A stretch of 9,275 nucleotides of DNA from an uncultured bacterium (GCA_937936675.1 CALDDL010000147.1:1-9275), one strand, 5' to 3'; shown: positions 1 to 6,918, counted from the first letter of the stretch. Numbers and translations are program-made. The notes: a model not told the origin generated them from the sequence alone.

Positions 1-2
1 AT

Positions 3-1964
3 GGCGGACACAATCAGCAATCTCATCACAGAATGATGATCAGAGATTTTAAAAAACGGTTCTGGATCTCCCTCATTCTTACTATCCCCGTTCTACTACT
101 TTCTACTATGATTCAATCACTATTCGGAATAAGAGACACGCTTCAATTTAATCAGGAAAATTATCTTATTTTCGCTTTTTCGAGTATAATCTATTTTTAT
201 GGCGGACTCCCGTTCCTCAAAGGAATTTATTCTGAATTAAAAAAGAGGCAACCGGGAATGATGACTCTTATTGCTGTGGCTATAACTGTTTCGTACGCAT
301 ATAGCAGTTATATTGCTCTTGCAGATAGCGGTAATGGCTTTTTCTGGGAATTGGCTACTCTTATTGATATCATGCTTCTTGGACATTGGATAGAAATGAG
401 ATCGATCCTAAGTGCATCCAAGGCTTTAGAAGAATTGGCAAAACTTCTTCCTAATATTGCTCATAGAGTTTCAGAGTATGGAGATATTGCTGATGTCGAA
501 CTAACCGAAATTAACGTTAATGATAAAATACTTATTAAACCCGGAGAAAAAATACCCTCTGATGGAGATATAATCGAAGGTATTTCTTCCGTAAATGAAT
601 CAATGTTAACCGGTGAATCAAGACCCGTATCTAAGAATAAAGGAGATAAAATTATTGCCGGTTCAATTAATGGTGAAGGCTCCCTTACTATCGAAGTTAA
701 GCAAGTCGGCAATGATACTTTCCTTTCAAAAGTAATTGATTTAGTTAATAAAGCTCAAGAGAGTAAATCAAAAACACAAAACTTGGCAAATAAAGCAGCT
801 TTGATTCTAACTATAATTGCAATTTTTGCGGGAGTAGTAACATTCTTTATTTGGGAGTTTTTTACAACTCAAAATTTTGCTTTTGCTATCGAAAGAACCG
901 TAACTGTAATGGTAATTACATGCCCACATGCCTTGGGACTTGCAGTTCCATTAGTAGTGGCAGTATCAACCGGTATAGCAGCAAAAAATGGGTTCTTAAT
1001 TCGTAATAGAACTGCCTTTGAAAATGCACGAAATATTACCGCAGTCGTATTTGATAAAACCGGTACACTTACTGAAGGTAAATTTGGCGTAACTGATATT
1101 ATTAGTTTTGAAGAGGGCTATGAACGTGATGAAATTCTAAAATATGCAGCAGCTCTTGAATCGAACTCTCAACACCCGATTGCAACCGGAATTAAAGATG
1201 CGGCAGAAGATTCATATAAAATTCAAGATTTTGAATCTATTACAGGCAAAGGTGTTAAAGGTAATGTGAATGGAAAATCAACTTTAATAGTTAGCCCAAA
1301 CTATGCGGATGAAATGAATTTATCTTATAATAAAAATGTAGTAAGCGAATTACAGAAAAAAGGATTTACAACAGTTTTATTAGTTATTGAGAATAAAGCA
1401 ATTGGTGTAATTAGTCTCGGAGATAAAATTCGAGAAGATTCAAAATCCGCTATCGAACAATTACACGAAATGGATATTAAATGTGTGATGATTACAGGTG
1501 ATAATAAGAAAACTGCTGAATTTGTTTCTAAAGAATTGAGATTAGATGAGTATTTTGCCGAAGTAATGCCGGAGATAAAATCCTCAAAAATAAAAGAGCT
1601 GCAAGATAGGGGCTTGATTACCGCTATGATTGGAGATGGAGTAAATGATGCTCCGGCATTGGCTCAGGCTGATGTGGGTATCGCAATCGGAGCCGGCTCT
1701 GATGTGGCTATCGAAACTGCCGATATTATTCTAATTAAAAATAATCCGCAGGATGTCGTCTCAGTTATCTCTATGGCAAAATCAACTTATAAAAAGATGG
1801 TGCAGAATCTATGGTGGGCGACCGGCTATAATGTTTTTGCTATTCCTCTTGCTGCGGGTGTTCTATTTTCTTATGGCATACTATTAAGTCCAGCCCTAGG
1901 TGCAGGATTGATGACTTTAAGCACTATTATAGTGGCTATTAATGCAAAGCTTTTGAAAATATAA
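3..1964 (+). CDS. copB: Copper/silver-exporting P1B-3-type ATPase CopB (5' end outside window)
   Basis: This is a heavy-metal P-type ATPase of the inner membrane that pumps copper or silver ions out of the cytoplasm using ATP. Counting from the ATG at 33, the actuator motif TGES is at 193-196, the metal-binding CPH in M6 at 297-299, the phosphorylation motif DKTGT at 341-345, the HP motif of the nucleotide domain at 381-382, TGDN at 488-491 and GDGVND at 534-539. CPH instead of CPC, plus NLWWATGYN (592-600) in M7 and the STxIVAxNA region (627-638) in M8, are the marks of subgroup P1B-3 (CopB), not CopA. About eight membrane helices are visible. The same frame stays open upstream to base 3 and reads GGHNQQSHHR, the end of the His-rich N-terminal tail usual in CopB. 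The MM at 33-38 is therefore probably internal, and the true start lies left of the window. Family assignment is very secure; Cu versus Ag preference is not readable. Confidence 0.95.
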   Translation, partial: GGHNQQSHHRMMIRDFKKRFWISLILTIPVLLLSTMIQSLFGIRDTLQFNQENYLIFAFSSIIYFYGGLPFLKGIYSELKKRQPGMMTLIAVAITVSYAYSSYIALADSGNGFFWELATLIDIMLLGHWIEMRSILSASKALEELAKLLPNIAHRVSEYGDIADVELTEINVNDKILIKPGEKIPSDGDIIEGISSVNESMLTGESRPVSKNKGDKIIAGSINGEGSLTIEVKQVGNDTFLSKVIDLVNKAQESKSKTQNLANKAALILTIIAIFAGVVTFFIWEFFTTQNFAFAIERTVTVMVITCPHALGLAVPLVVAVSTGIAAKNGFLIRNRTAFENARNITAVVFDKTGTLTEGKFGVTDIISFEEGYERDEILKYAAALESNSQHPIATGIKDAAEDSYKIQDFESITGKGVKGNVNGKSTLIVSPNYADEMNLSYNKNVVSELQKKGFTTVLLVIENKAIGVISLGDKIREDSKSAIEQLHEMDIKCVMITGDNKKTAEFVSKELRLDEYFAEVMPEIKSSKIKELQDRGLITAMIGDGVNDAPALAQADVGIAIGAGSDVAIETADIILIKNNPQDVVSVISMAKSTYKKMVQNLWWATGYNVFAIPLAAGVLFSYGILLSPALGAGLMTLSTIIVAINAKLLKI

Positions 1965-1985
1965 AAATAATTTCAATAATTGTCG

Positions 1986-2029
1986 TGGAGCAAATGGACT
2001 ACACTTTCTTAAATGTAGTCCAGTCTCCA
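1986..2029. terminator. Inverted repeat over the MATE stop codon, possible weak bidirectional terminator
   Basis: TGGACTACA at 1995-2003 and TGTAGTCCA at 2014-2022 form a perfect 9-bp stem with a 10-base loop. An outer TGGAG/CTCCA pair (1986-1990 with 2025-2029) can extend it across a 4/2 internal loop. It sits between two convergent genes, 22 bases after the copB stop, and its inner left arm contains the MATE stop (1999-2001). There is no clean U-tract on either side, so it is not a textbook Rho-independent terminator. It may be a 3'-end-stabilising hairpin or a weak terminator. Confidence 0.45.
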
Positions 2030-3351
2030 TAATAATATTTTATAAATATTACTGCAGAATAGAGTATTACATAAAATGGAAGAGCTGACCAAGCACCTAT
2101 AATTCCGAAATCTAAAACTACTCCTAATAAATATGCTATCGGTACGAATACAAACCAATTAAGAATCGATTCGGCTACCATTACGTATAAAGTTCTCCCT
2201 GCTGCTTGGAGTCCATTGGCAAGAACTACCCCCACCGAATAAAATACCTGCCCCGCTCCCGCAATTCTCATCGCCGGCACTGCTGTATTAATTACGTTCC
2301 AATCATTCGTTAATAATAGCAAAACGTATTGAGGAAATATTGTGAATATAAGTCCGGCAATAAATGTATAAATCGTAGCAAGCTTGCTCGTTTCTAATCC
2401 CATCATCTTAGCTTGTTCTATATCCCCTTTCCCGAGACTATTGCCTACTAATGTTTGCACCGCAATTCCAAAACCAAAACAGGGCATCAAAGAAATTAGC
2501 AAAGATGAAAATACAATATTACTAGCTGCCTGCTCCACCGTACCGATATGCCCGGTGATTGCTATGAAACTCAAAAATCCTACTAAGATAAAAATATTTT
2601 GGAGTGAAACGGGAAGAGAAATTTTGACAATGTTGATAGCGTATTCTTTGATGAATCGGAAATGAGAAAATAACTGATATCTTTTTCTATAAGCGGGCTG
2701 AAGCGTAATAATAAAATAAAACAAGAAATCGAAAAAGGTCGCAAATGTGGAACCGATCCCTGCTCCTGCTAATCCCATCCCCGGAATTCCGAACATTCCA
2801 TAAATAAAAATATAATTAAAAATTATATTGAGGAAATTCGCTATGATCCCCGAATACATGAAAATATGAGTTTTGCCAATCCCGAAAAAGAAACCCCTAT
2901 AAGAAACGGTCAATAGGAAAAATGGAATACCCATAAATCGGAAATAAAGATATTCACCCGCATACTGTCCTACTAAGTTATCGACTGCAAAGAAATGCGC
3001 AATCTGAAATGCAAAAACCACTCCCAAAAACGAAACAATAATTCCAATAAGAATTGATATGACTAAGGAAGTATTTAATGCATTACCACATCCGCGAGAA
3101 TCATCTTCTCCGAATCGCCGCGCAATTACAACATGAGTACCTGTGGCAAGTGAAGAGAAAAAACTTACTAATGCCCATGTGGCAAGCACGCCAAGACCCA
3201 TTGCAGCCAAATAGTATTCAGCATTCTCTAAACGCCCCACCATCGCAGCATCCACAAGCGATACAATCATTTGTGTGATCGAACCTGCTATAGCAGGTAG
3301 CGCAAGCTTTAATATACTTTTATGGACATCCCCGTACTTGAATATTTTCAT
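1999..3351 (-). CDS. MATE-family multidrug/Na+ (or H+) antiporter
   Basis: This is an inner-membrane efflux protein of the MATE (NorM/DinF) family, which exchanges cations for drugs or other organic compounds. At 450 residues it has the usual family length. The protein is almost entirely hydrophobic, with about 12 helices in two homologous halves. The first half opens LALPAIAGSITQMIVSLVDAAMVGRL-like and the second opens ISLPVSLQNIFILVGF. The cytoplasmic loop after the second helix pair of the C-half carries VGNSLGKGD, the counterpart of VARRFGEDD in the N-half, a typical MATE feature. I chose the ATG at 3351. An in-frame TTG at 3360 would add three residues, but that TTG lies inside the -7 promoter box TATCTTTG (3358-3365), so it is unlikely to be translated. 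The gene is convergent with copB and divergent from the HTH regulator at 3467, which may control it. The substrate cannot be read from sequence. Confidence 0.93.
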   Translation of the reverse strand: MKIFKYGDVHKSILKLALPAIAGSITQMIVSLVDAAMVGRLENAEYYLAAMGLGVLATWALVSFFSSLATGTHVVIARRFGEDDSRGCGNALNTSLVISILIGIIVSFLGVVFAFQIAHFFAVDNLVGQYAGEYLYFRFMGIPFFLLTVSYRGFFFGIGKTHIFMYSGIIANFLNIIFNYIFIYGMFGIPGMGLAGAGIGSTFATFFDFLFYFIITLQPAYRKRYQLFSHFRFIKEYAINIVKISLPVSLQNIFILVGFLSFIAITGHIGTVEQAASNIVFSSLLISLMPCFGFGIAVQTLVGNSLGKGDIEQAKMMGLETSKLATIYTFIAGLIFTIFPQYVLLLLTNDWNVINTAVPAMRIAGAGQVFYSVGVVLANGLQAAGRTLYVMVAESILNWFVFVPIAYLLGVVLDFGIIGAWSALPFYVILYSAVIFIKYYYGDWTTFKKV

Positions 3352-3357
3352 AAGCTG

Positions 3358-3365
3358 CAAAGATA
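3358..3365 (-). promoter_or_regulatory. Bacteroidota-type -7 promoter box of the MATE gene
   Basis: Read on the minus strand, TATCTTTG matches the Bacteroidota consensus TAnnTTTG exactly and ends six bases before the MATE ATG at 3351. The -33 region is only T-rich and has no clear TTTG. The expected transcript would start at or just before the ATG, with little or no leader and no room for a Shine-Dalgarno site. This is inference from consensus only. Confidence 0.5.
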
Positions 3366-3445
3366 TTTAATTATGATTAATAATGAAAATAAAAATGTTG
3401 GAAGGTGTTATTAACATTCTGCTTTATTTTTCTTATCTTTCATTT

Positions 3446-3453
3446 TAATTTTG
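3446..3453 (+). promoter_or_regulatory. Candidate -7 promoter box of the two-HTH regulator gene
   Basis: TAATTTTG matches TAnnTTTG and lies 13 bases before the ATG at 3467. A GAGG Shine-Dalgarno-like stretch (3459-3462 region) falls between the box and the start, five bases or so before ATG. No convincing -33 TTTG is present, so this is a weak call in a T-rich stretch where chance matches are easy. Confidence 0.35.
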
Positions 3454-3466
3454 ATATGAGGTTAAA

Positions 3467-4018
3467 ATGACAAGGCAGGAAGAAATAAGACACTTGTTAA
3501 ATACGCTCGGAATCAGACCAACTATCGTAGCCGAAAAATTAGGTATGAAAGCAAATACTTTTAATTACCTCATTAATGAAAGCCCTCAAATCGAAGAAGA
3601 TTTCTATTTACAGATAAAAAAAGTTATAGATGATTACCAGTTTGAACTGCATCTCTTCGATGCGGATCAAAGTGAATCTTTAGATCTATTCGATGACGAA
3701 AAATTTCAGATCGGAATCGGAGAGAGAATGCGCCTATTCGCTCAAAGGAAATATGGTACATTAAAAAATCTCGCCGAAGCAATGAAAATCTCCCCTCAAC
3801 AGCTCCAGCAATATATATCAGGCAAAAGAGAACCGGGCTCTAAAATCTTAGCAAAACTTCTCCGTCTTGGATGCGATATAAATTGGCTTTTAGGAGGAAG
3901 AGAATCGTGGGAATCATATAAAATTTACCGCCTCGAAGGTGAAGTAAGAAAATACCAGAACGGCTTCCAACAAATAGAACATGTAATAAACAAAATCGAG
4001 AATAAAATAACACCGTAA
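3467..4018 (+). CDS. Two-HTH DNA-binding protein, XRE-like C-terminal domain
   Basis: This 183-residue soluble protein is probably a transcriptional regulator. Residues 5-36 look like a compact helix-turn-helix in which VAEKLGMKANTFNYLI gives the turn and recognition helix. An acidic linker follows at about 60-80 (DADQSESLDLFDDE). A second, better XRE/Cro-CI-like HTH covers about 82-143, with LAEAMKISPQQLQQYISGKR as its core and the phrase CDINWLLGG at its end, which is typical of phage-repressor-like regulators. Residues 153-182 are charged and may form a short coiled coil for dimerisation. No protease or ligand domain is seen. GAGGTTAAAATG gives a plausible ribosome site for the start. The gene diverges from the MATE gene across a short spacer, so control of that pump or of itself is a reasonable guess. 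I do not recognise a named family. Confidence 0.85.
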   Translation: MTRQEEIRHLLNTLGIRPTIVAEKLGMKANTFNYLINESPQIEEDFYLQIKKVIDDYQFELHLFDADQSESLDLFDDEKFQIGIGERMRLFAQRKYGTLKNLAEAMKISPQQLQQYISGKREPGSKILAKLLRLGCDINWLLGGRESWESYKIYRLEGEVRKYQNGFQQIEHVINKIENKITP

Positions 4019-4071
4019 AAACCGTTAATAAATTTATTTTATAACATTTTTACAACATCCTAAAAGTATCT

Positions 4072-4377
4072 TTATAGAGTAATAGAAAGGTGCAATTGTC
4101 CATCCAGACCTATTTCCACGATTTTTTGAAGTGTAGAAATTCTTACTTCTTTAACATTATTCTCAATTTTCGAAATGTACGATTTTGATGTTCCAACTTT
4201 TTCAGCAAGTTCACTTTGCGTCAAACCTTTTTCAATTCTTGCTTCATAAATCAAAATCCCGATTTTAAAATTTTCATAATCGGTTTCGAGTTGGTCACGT
4301 TTCTTATTTCCGGGCTTGCCATAGTGTTTATCTTTGAACTGCTCTAATGTCATTATATTATTTCTTTTCGTTTTCAT
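4072..4377 (-). CDS. HigA-like XRE-family antitoxin
   Basis: This 101-residue antitoxin is the second gene of a toxin-antitoxin operon. It should bind and neutralise the upstream-encoded toxin and repress the operon. The N-terminal part (1-40) is charged and low in hydrophobics. A classic XRE HTH covers about 40-93: LIYEARIEKGLTQSELAEK, then VGTSKSYISKIE as turn and recognition helix, then ISTLQKIVEIGL. The start at 4377 lies inside the toxin gene, a 20-base overlap that implies translational coupling. AAGGAAG just upstream is the best Shine-Dalgarno sequence in the locus and supports this start over the ATG at 4353. The toxin-first order is that of higBA-type modules, where the antitoxin often also has its own translation signal. 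A decayed relative lies at about 4795-5016. Confidence 0.88.
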   Translation of the reverse strand: MKTKRNNIMTLEQFKDKHYGKPGNKKRDQLETDYENFKIGILIYEARIEKGLTQSELAEKVGTSKSYISKIENNVKEVRISTLQKIVEIGLDGQLHLSITL

Positions 4378-4708
4378 ATTCTTCCTTTATATTAATTGCT
4401 TTTTCAATCTCTTTTTTGGGTGTCTTTTGAGTTTTCTTTTGAAATCCGTTTGCAAGAACTACTAATTTATCTTTATCAAAAAAACAGAATATTCGAAAAA
4501 TATCACTTCCTTGTTGAACTCTAATTTCATATAAACCTTCAGTTTCTTCAATATGTTTTAGATAAGTTTCAGGAACAATATTTATTTCTTCTATAAGTTG
4601 AAAGGTCCAAATAATTTTATTTCTTACTTTATCCTGCTGTTTATTAAAGAATTTTTCAAAATAATTCTTATAGAAAATAATATTACGATATTTCTGTTTA
4701 CCTTCCAT
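4358..4708 (-). CDS. HigB/RelE-superfamily toxin (phage Gp49-like)
   Basis: This 116-residue basic protein is the likely toxin of the pair, probably a ribosome-dependent mRNA endonuclease of the RelE/HigB fold that acts in the cytoplasm. Family signals are in the C-terminal half: GLYEIRV at 59-64, a core strand with R72 (DIFRIFCFF), LVVLANGFQKKTQKTP at about 82-97 and the helix KKEIEKAI after it. The G-F-x-K-K-T-x-K-T-P stretch is the hallmark of the PF05973-type family. The ATG at 4708 encodes the only methionine in the protein, so there is no alternative start. No ribosome-binding site precedes it, and a -7 promoter box ends four bases before it, so the mRNA is probably leaderless. Its 3' end overlaps the antitoxin start by 20 bases. 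All expected core elements are present, so it looks intact. Confidence 0.87.
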   Translation of the reverse strand: MEGKQKYRNIIFYKNYFEKFFNKQQDKVRNKIIWTFQLIEEINIVPETYLKHIEETEGLYEIRVQQGSDIFRIFCFFDKDKLVVLANGFQKKTQKTPKKEIEKAINIKEEYENEKK

Positions 4709-4712
4709 GATG

Positions 4713-4743
4713 CAAAAGTATATAATGTTGTCCTAAAGTGCAA
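4713..4743 (-). promoter_or_regulatory. Bacteroidota-type promoter of the toxin-antitoxin operon
   Basis: On the minus strand a TTG (4741-4743) is followed by exactly 20 bases and then TACTTTTG (4713-4720), a perfect TAnnTTTG box. This spacing fits the -33/-7 promoter described for Bacteroidota primary sigma factors. The box ends four bases before the toxin ATG at 4708, so transcription should begin at or next to the start codon. It is the best-formed promoter in the window. Confidence 0.65.
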
Positions 4744-4749
4744 CATTAT
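4722..4749. promoter_or_regulatory. Inverted-repeat operator, probable HigA autorepression site
   Basis: ATAATGTTG (4722-4730) and CAACATTAT (4741-4749) are a perfect 9-bp inverted repeat with a 10-base spacer. The arm centres are 19 bp apart, close to two helical turns, which suits a dimeric XRE repressor. One arm contains the -33 TTG and the other fills the spacer up to the -7 box, so binding here would block RNA polymerase. The repressor is inferred to be the antitoxin encoded at 4072-4377. Confidence 0.6.
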
Positions 4750-4794
4750 TTTGTTATAATTTTTCTCATTTCTTGGAATAATGAAGTGCTGACA

Positions 4795-5016
4795 TTTATT
4801 AAAACCAAGTTCTAATATTCTACTAAAGGTAGAAATTTGAATATCACTTTAACCGGCTTCAATTTTCAAAATGTAACTTTTCTTAGTCCTGGTTTTTCAG
4901 CAAGCTGTTCTTGGGTCAACTTCGCTTTTGAAATTATTTCAATTTCTCCCACGCACATTTTAATGCCGGAGCCTGCTTTGGAATATGATTCCTCCCTAGC
5001 ACGGCAAATATAACTT
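4795..5016 (-). pseudogene. Decayed HigA-like XRE antitoxin remnant
   Basis: Reading the minus strand from about 5016, one frame gives REESYSKAGSGIKMCVGEIE and then AKLTQEQLAEKPGLRK, a good XRE HTH first half, and ends at TGA shortly after. The following frame continues as YILKIEAG, then a stop (TAA, 4849-4851), then SDIQISTFSRILELGF, which is the second half of the same HTH. Restoring one A to the run at 4878-4881 would give GLRKSYILKIEAG, the canonical wording, and changing the stop to AAA would give GKSDIQIS. So there are two independent lesions in an otherwise readable gene. It resembles the intact antitoxin at 4072-4377 domain by domain but is not a recent copy. No toxin partner is readable next to it. 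Ends are approximate. Confidence 0.72.
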
Positions 5017-5139
5017 TATCCTATTGGTATTTTCAATTTATTCGACACCATTTCTAAACATTCTCATTACCTGACCGATAATGGGAATAGATGCCAATTT
5101 TTTCTTCATAATAAATCTTTTGTCTTTTTCATTGATGAA

Positions 5140-5158
5140 ATGACTAATTTATGACTAA
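5140..5158 (+). repeat. Tandem direct repeat ATGACTAA, 11-bp period, upstream of kinase gene
   Basis: ATGACTAA occurs at 5140-5147 and again at 5151-5158, an 11-bp period that puts both copies on the same face of the helix. It ends 53 bases before the ATG at 5212. Such paired direct half-sites are typical for response-regulator dimers, so a regulator of the kinase gene could bind here. The match is short and in AT-rich DNA, so chance is possible. Confidence 0.4.
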
Positions 5159-5211
5159 ATAGTATTCATTATATACAATTAATATATAGGGAAATAAATA
5201 GTAAACCTTAA

Positions 5212-6918
5212 ATGAAAAAGAAAGCAATAGATAAATACACCGAAGAGAATATATCTCTTGATGAACAGACAATTCGCCAATTATTTGAAGATTATATCCG
5301 AATGTATGCCGGAAGGGACGATCTCTTAACTACCCATTTCAGCGATAACTTCTCCGGTTTTACCGGCGGTGGTAATTTTCTTGTTAAAGACAAAAAGGAG
5401 TGGATTGCTATTACACGTCAGGATTTCGATCAGGTTAAGAAGTCCCTCCGAATTGAGATGAAAGATTTATCCATTCAGGCATTGTCTGATAATATTGCCG
5501 TAACCACAGGATTTTTTACTATTCATTTACCAATCCAGGACCATATTCTTTCTCGTGAGACAGCCCGATTAGTATTGATATTCCGCAAGGAATCTAATGA
5601 CTGGAAAATTACCCACAGCAGTATTTCCATTCCATATTATCTCGTAAAGGATGGTGAAGTATATCCAATGAAAGAACTGGTCGAACGAAATCAATATTTG
5701 GAAAAACTCGTTGCCCAAAGAACCATTCAACTTTCAGAAATAAATGAGAGACTACATAAAACTAATGAAGAATTGAATAAAGAAATAATAAAATTCACTA
5801 ACGCCGAAGAGGCATTACAAAATAGCAGCCAAAAATGGGAAGCTTTAATTGCAGCATCACCTGATGGTGTTGGAATGATCTCCCTCGATGGTAAAATGTT
5901 ACTCATTTCAGATAAACTCGCCGAAATATACGGCTATGCAAATCATGAGAGAGATGAAATTATCGGGAAACCTGCTCTTGATTTTATTGATCCTTTAGAT
6001 CATAATAGATTGATCGAGAATTTGTCTCAATTAATCTCAGGGAAAAGAGGAAATCAACTCTCAGAATATTTAGCAATAAGAAAAGATAATAGCAGAATTA
6101 ATATAGATATTAATACTACCCTATTGCTCGATTCCAACGGCAAACCTACAAGCGTTCTATTCGTAGAACGAGATATTACCGAACGAAAAAAAGTCGAGCA
6201 AGAAACTATTAGAAAAAATCTTGAACTTGCTGAATTAAATGCTACCAAGGATAAATTTTTCTCAATAATTGCTCACGATCTCAAAAGCCCGTTCCAAGGA
6301 CTTATCAGTTTCTCGCAAATTTTATCAACTCAATTTTCGGAATTATCCGAAGATGAAAAAATCTCATTTATAAGCAGTATTGAAGCCTTGAGCCAGAGTT
6401 CATATAGACTTTTAGAAAATCTTCTCGATTGGTCGAGACTCCAAACGGGACAAATGACCTATAATCCTGTGCACCTCAATCTCTTAGTAGAACTCTTTCC
6501 AACAATTACCTTGATTAAGCAAACTGCACTAAATAAAAATACTGCATTTGATTACTCAATCGATAGTTCGATTGTTGCAAAGGCAGATATCAATATGTTA
6601 TCGACTATAATCAGAAATCTTTTATCAAATGCAATTAAGTTTACCAATTCCGGTGGAAAGATTACGCTTCTTGTAAAAGAATTAGAAGATAGTATTGAAT
6701 TTTCTGTTACTGATACCGGTATTGGAATCGAACAGGATAATCTTGATAAACTATTCCGAATAGGAAATAAAGAAAGCAGACGAGGAACTGCCAATGAGAC
6801 AGGTACTGGAATAGGTCTATTTCTATGCAAGGAAATGATAGATAAGCACGGCGGGAAGCTTAGCGTAGAAAGTCAAATCAATAAAGGCACAACATTCACC
6901 TTTACAATACCAAAATAA
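5212..6918 (+). CDS. Soluble orphan sensor histidine kinase with SnoaL/NTF2-like and PAS domains
   Basis: This 568-residue cytoplasmic sensor kinase autophosphorylates a histidine and should pass the phosphate to an unlinked response regulator. Residues 16-143 form an NTF2/SnoaL-like fold (FEDYIRMYAGRDD near the start; ARLVLIFRKESNDWKITHSS at the end), which usually makes a cone-shaped ligand pocket. Residues 153-206 are a coiled coil, and 209-329 are a PAS domain ending in DITERKK (321-327). HisKA follows with phosphoacceptor H355 in IAHDLKSPFQG. The ATPase domain has N-box N469 and N473, DTGIGI at 501-506 and GTGIGL at 531-536, so all catalytic boxes are intact. There is no membrane segment or signal peptide, so the signal is intracellular. 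No response regulator or receiver domain is nearby. The start ATG at 5212 has no clear Shine-Dalgarno; no in-frame Met lies close by. The signal bound is unknown. Confidence 0.92.
   Translation: MKKKAIDKYTEENISLDEQTIRQLFEDYIRMYAGRDDLLTTHFSDNFSGFTGGGNFLVKDKKEWIAITRQDFDQVKKSLRIEMKDLSIQALSDNIAVTTGFFTIHLPIQDHILSRETARLVLIFRKESNDWKITHSSISIPYYLVKDGEVYPMKELVERNQYLEKLVAQRTIQLSEINERLHKTNEELNKEIIKFTNAEEALQNSSQKWEALIAASPDGVGMISLDGKMLLISDKLAEIYGYANHERDEIIGKPALDFIDPLDHNRLIENLSQLISGKRGNQLSEYLAIRKDNSRINIDINTTLLLDSNGKPTSVLFVERDITERKKVEQETIRKNLELAELNATKDKFFSIIAHDLKSPFQGLISFSQILSTQFSELSEDEKISFISSIEALSQSSYRLLENLLDWSRLQTGQMTYNPVHLNLLVELFPTITLIKQTALNKNTAFDYSIDSSIVAKADINMLSTIIRNLLSNAIKFTNSGGKITLLVKELEDSIEFSVTDTGIGIEQDNLDKLFRIGNKESRRGTANETGTGIGLFLCKEMIDKHGGKLSVESQINKGTTFTFTIPK

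Larger units (their letters stand above)
4750..5211. other. Gene-free stretch between toxin operon and kinase gene
   Basis: About 460 bases carry no intact gene. The left and middle parts hold the antitoxin relic (about 4795-5016). The stretch 5017-5137 shows nothing I can assign apart from a 23-codon minus-strand ORF (5038-5109) without recognisable family. The right end (5138-5211) is the presumed regulatory region of the histidine kinase gene, with a direct repeat at 5140-5158 and a very AT-rich run at about 5168-5190. No TAnnTTTG box is seen before the kinase. Confidence 0.6.

Noticed and set aside
1..36. Short ORF in frame 1 reading MADTISNLITE then stop, overlapping the copB ATG
   Set aside because: It is far more likely a shadow: the copB frame is open through the same bases and encodes a family-typical His-rich tail.
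3434..3441. TATCTTTC as an alternative -7 box for the two-HTH gene
   Set aside because: It misses the final G of the consensus, and the TTG at 3398-3400 is 33 bases away, too far for a -33 element.
4027..4038. AATAAATTTATT palindrome between the two convergent HTH genes, followed by T's
   Set aside because: It contains only A and T, with no loop space and a weak stem, so I do not call a terminator.
5038..5109. Minus-strand 23-residue ORF (SIPIIGQVMRMF-like) upstream of the antitoxin relic
   Set aside because: I considered a decayed toxin or transposase end, but it lacks toxin hallmarks, has no repeats or ribosome site and is too short to assign.
6552..6830. Minus-strand 92-residue ORF inside the histidine kinase ATPase domain
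   Set aside because: It is opposite the N, G1 and G2 boxes of the kinase and shows no family features of its own.
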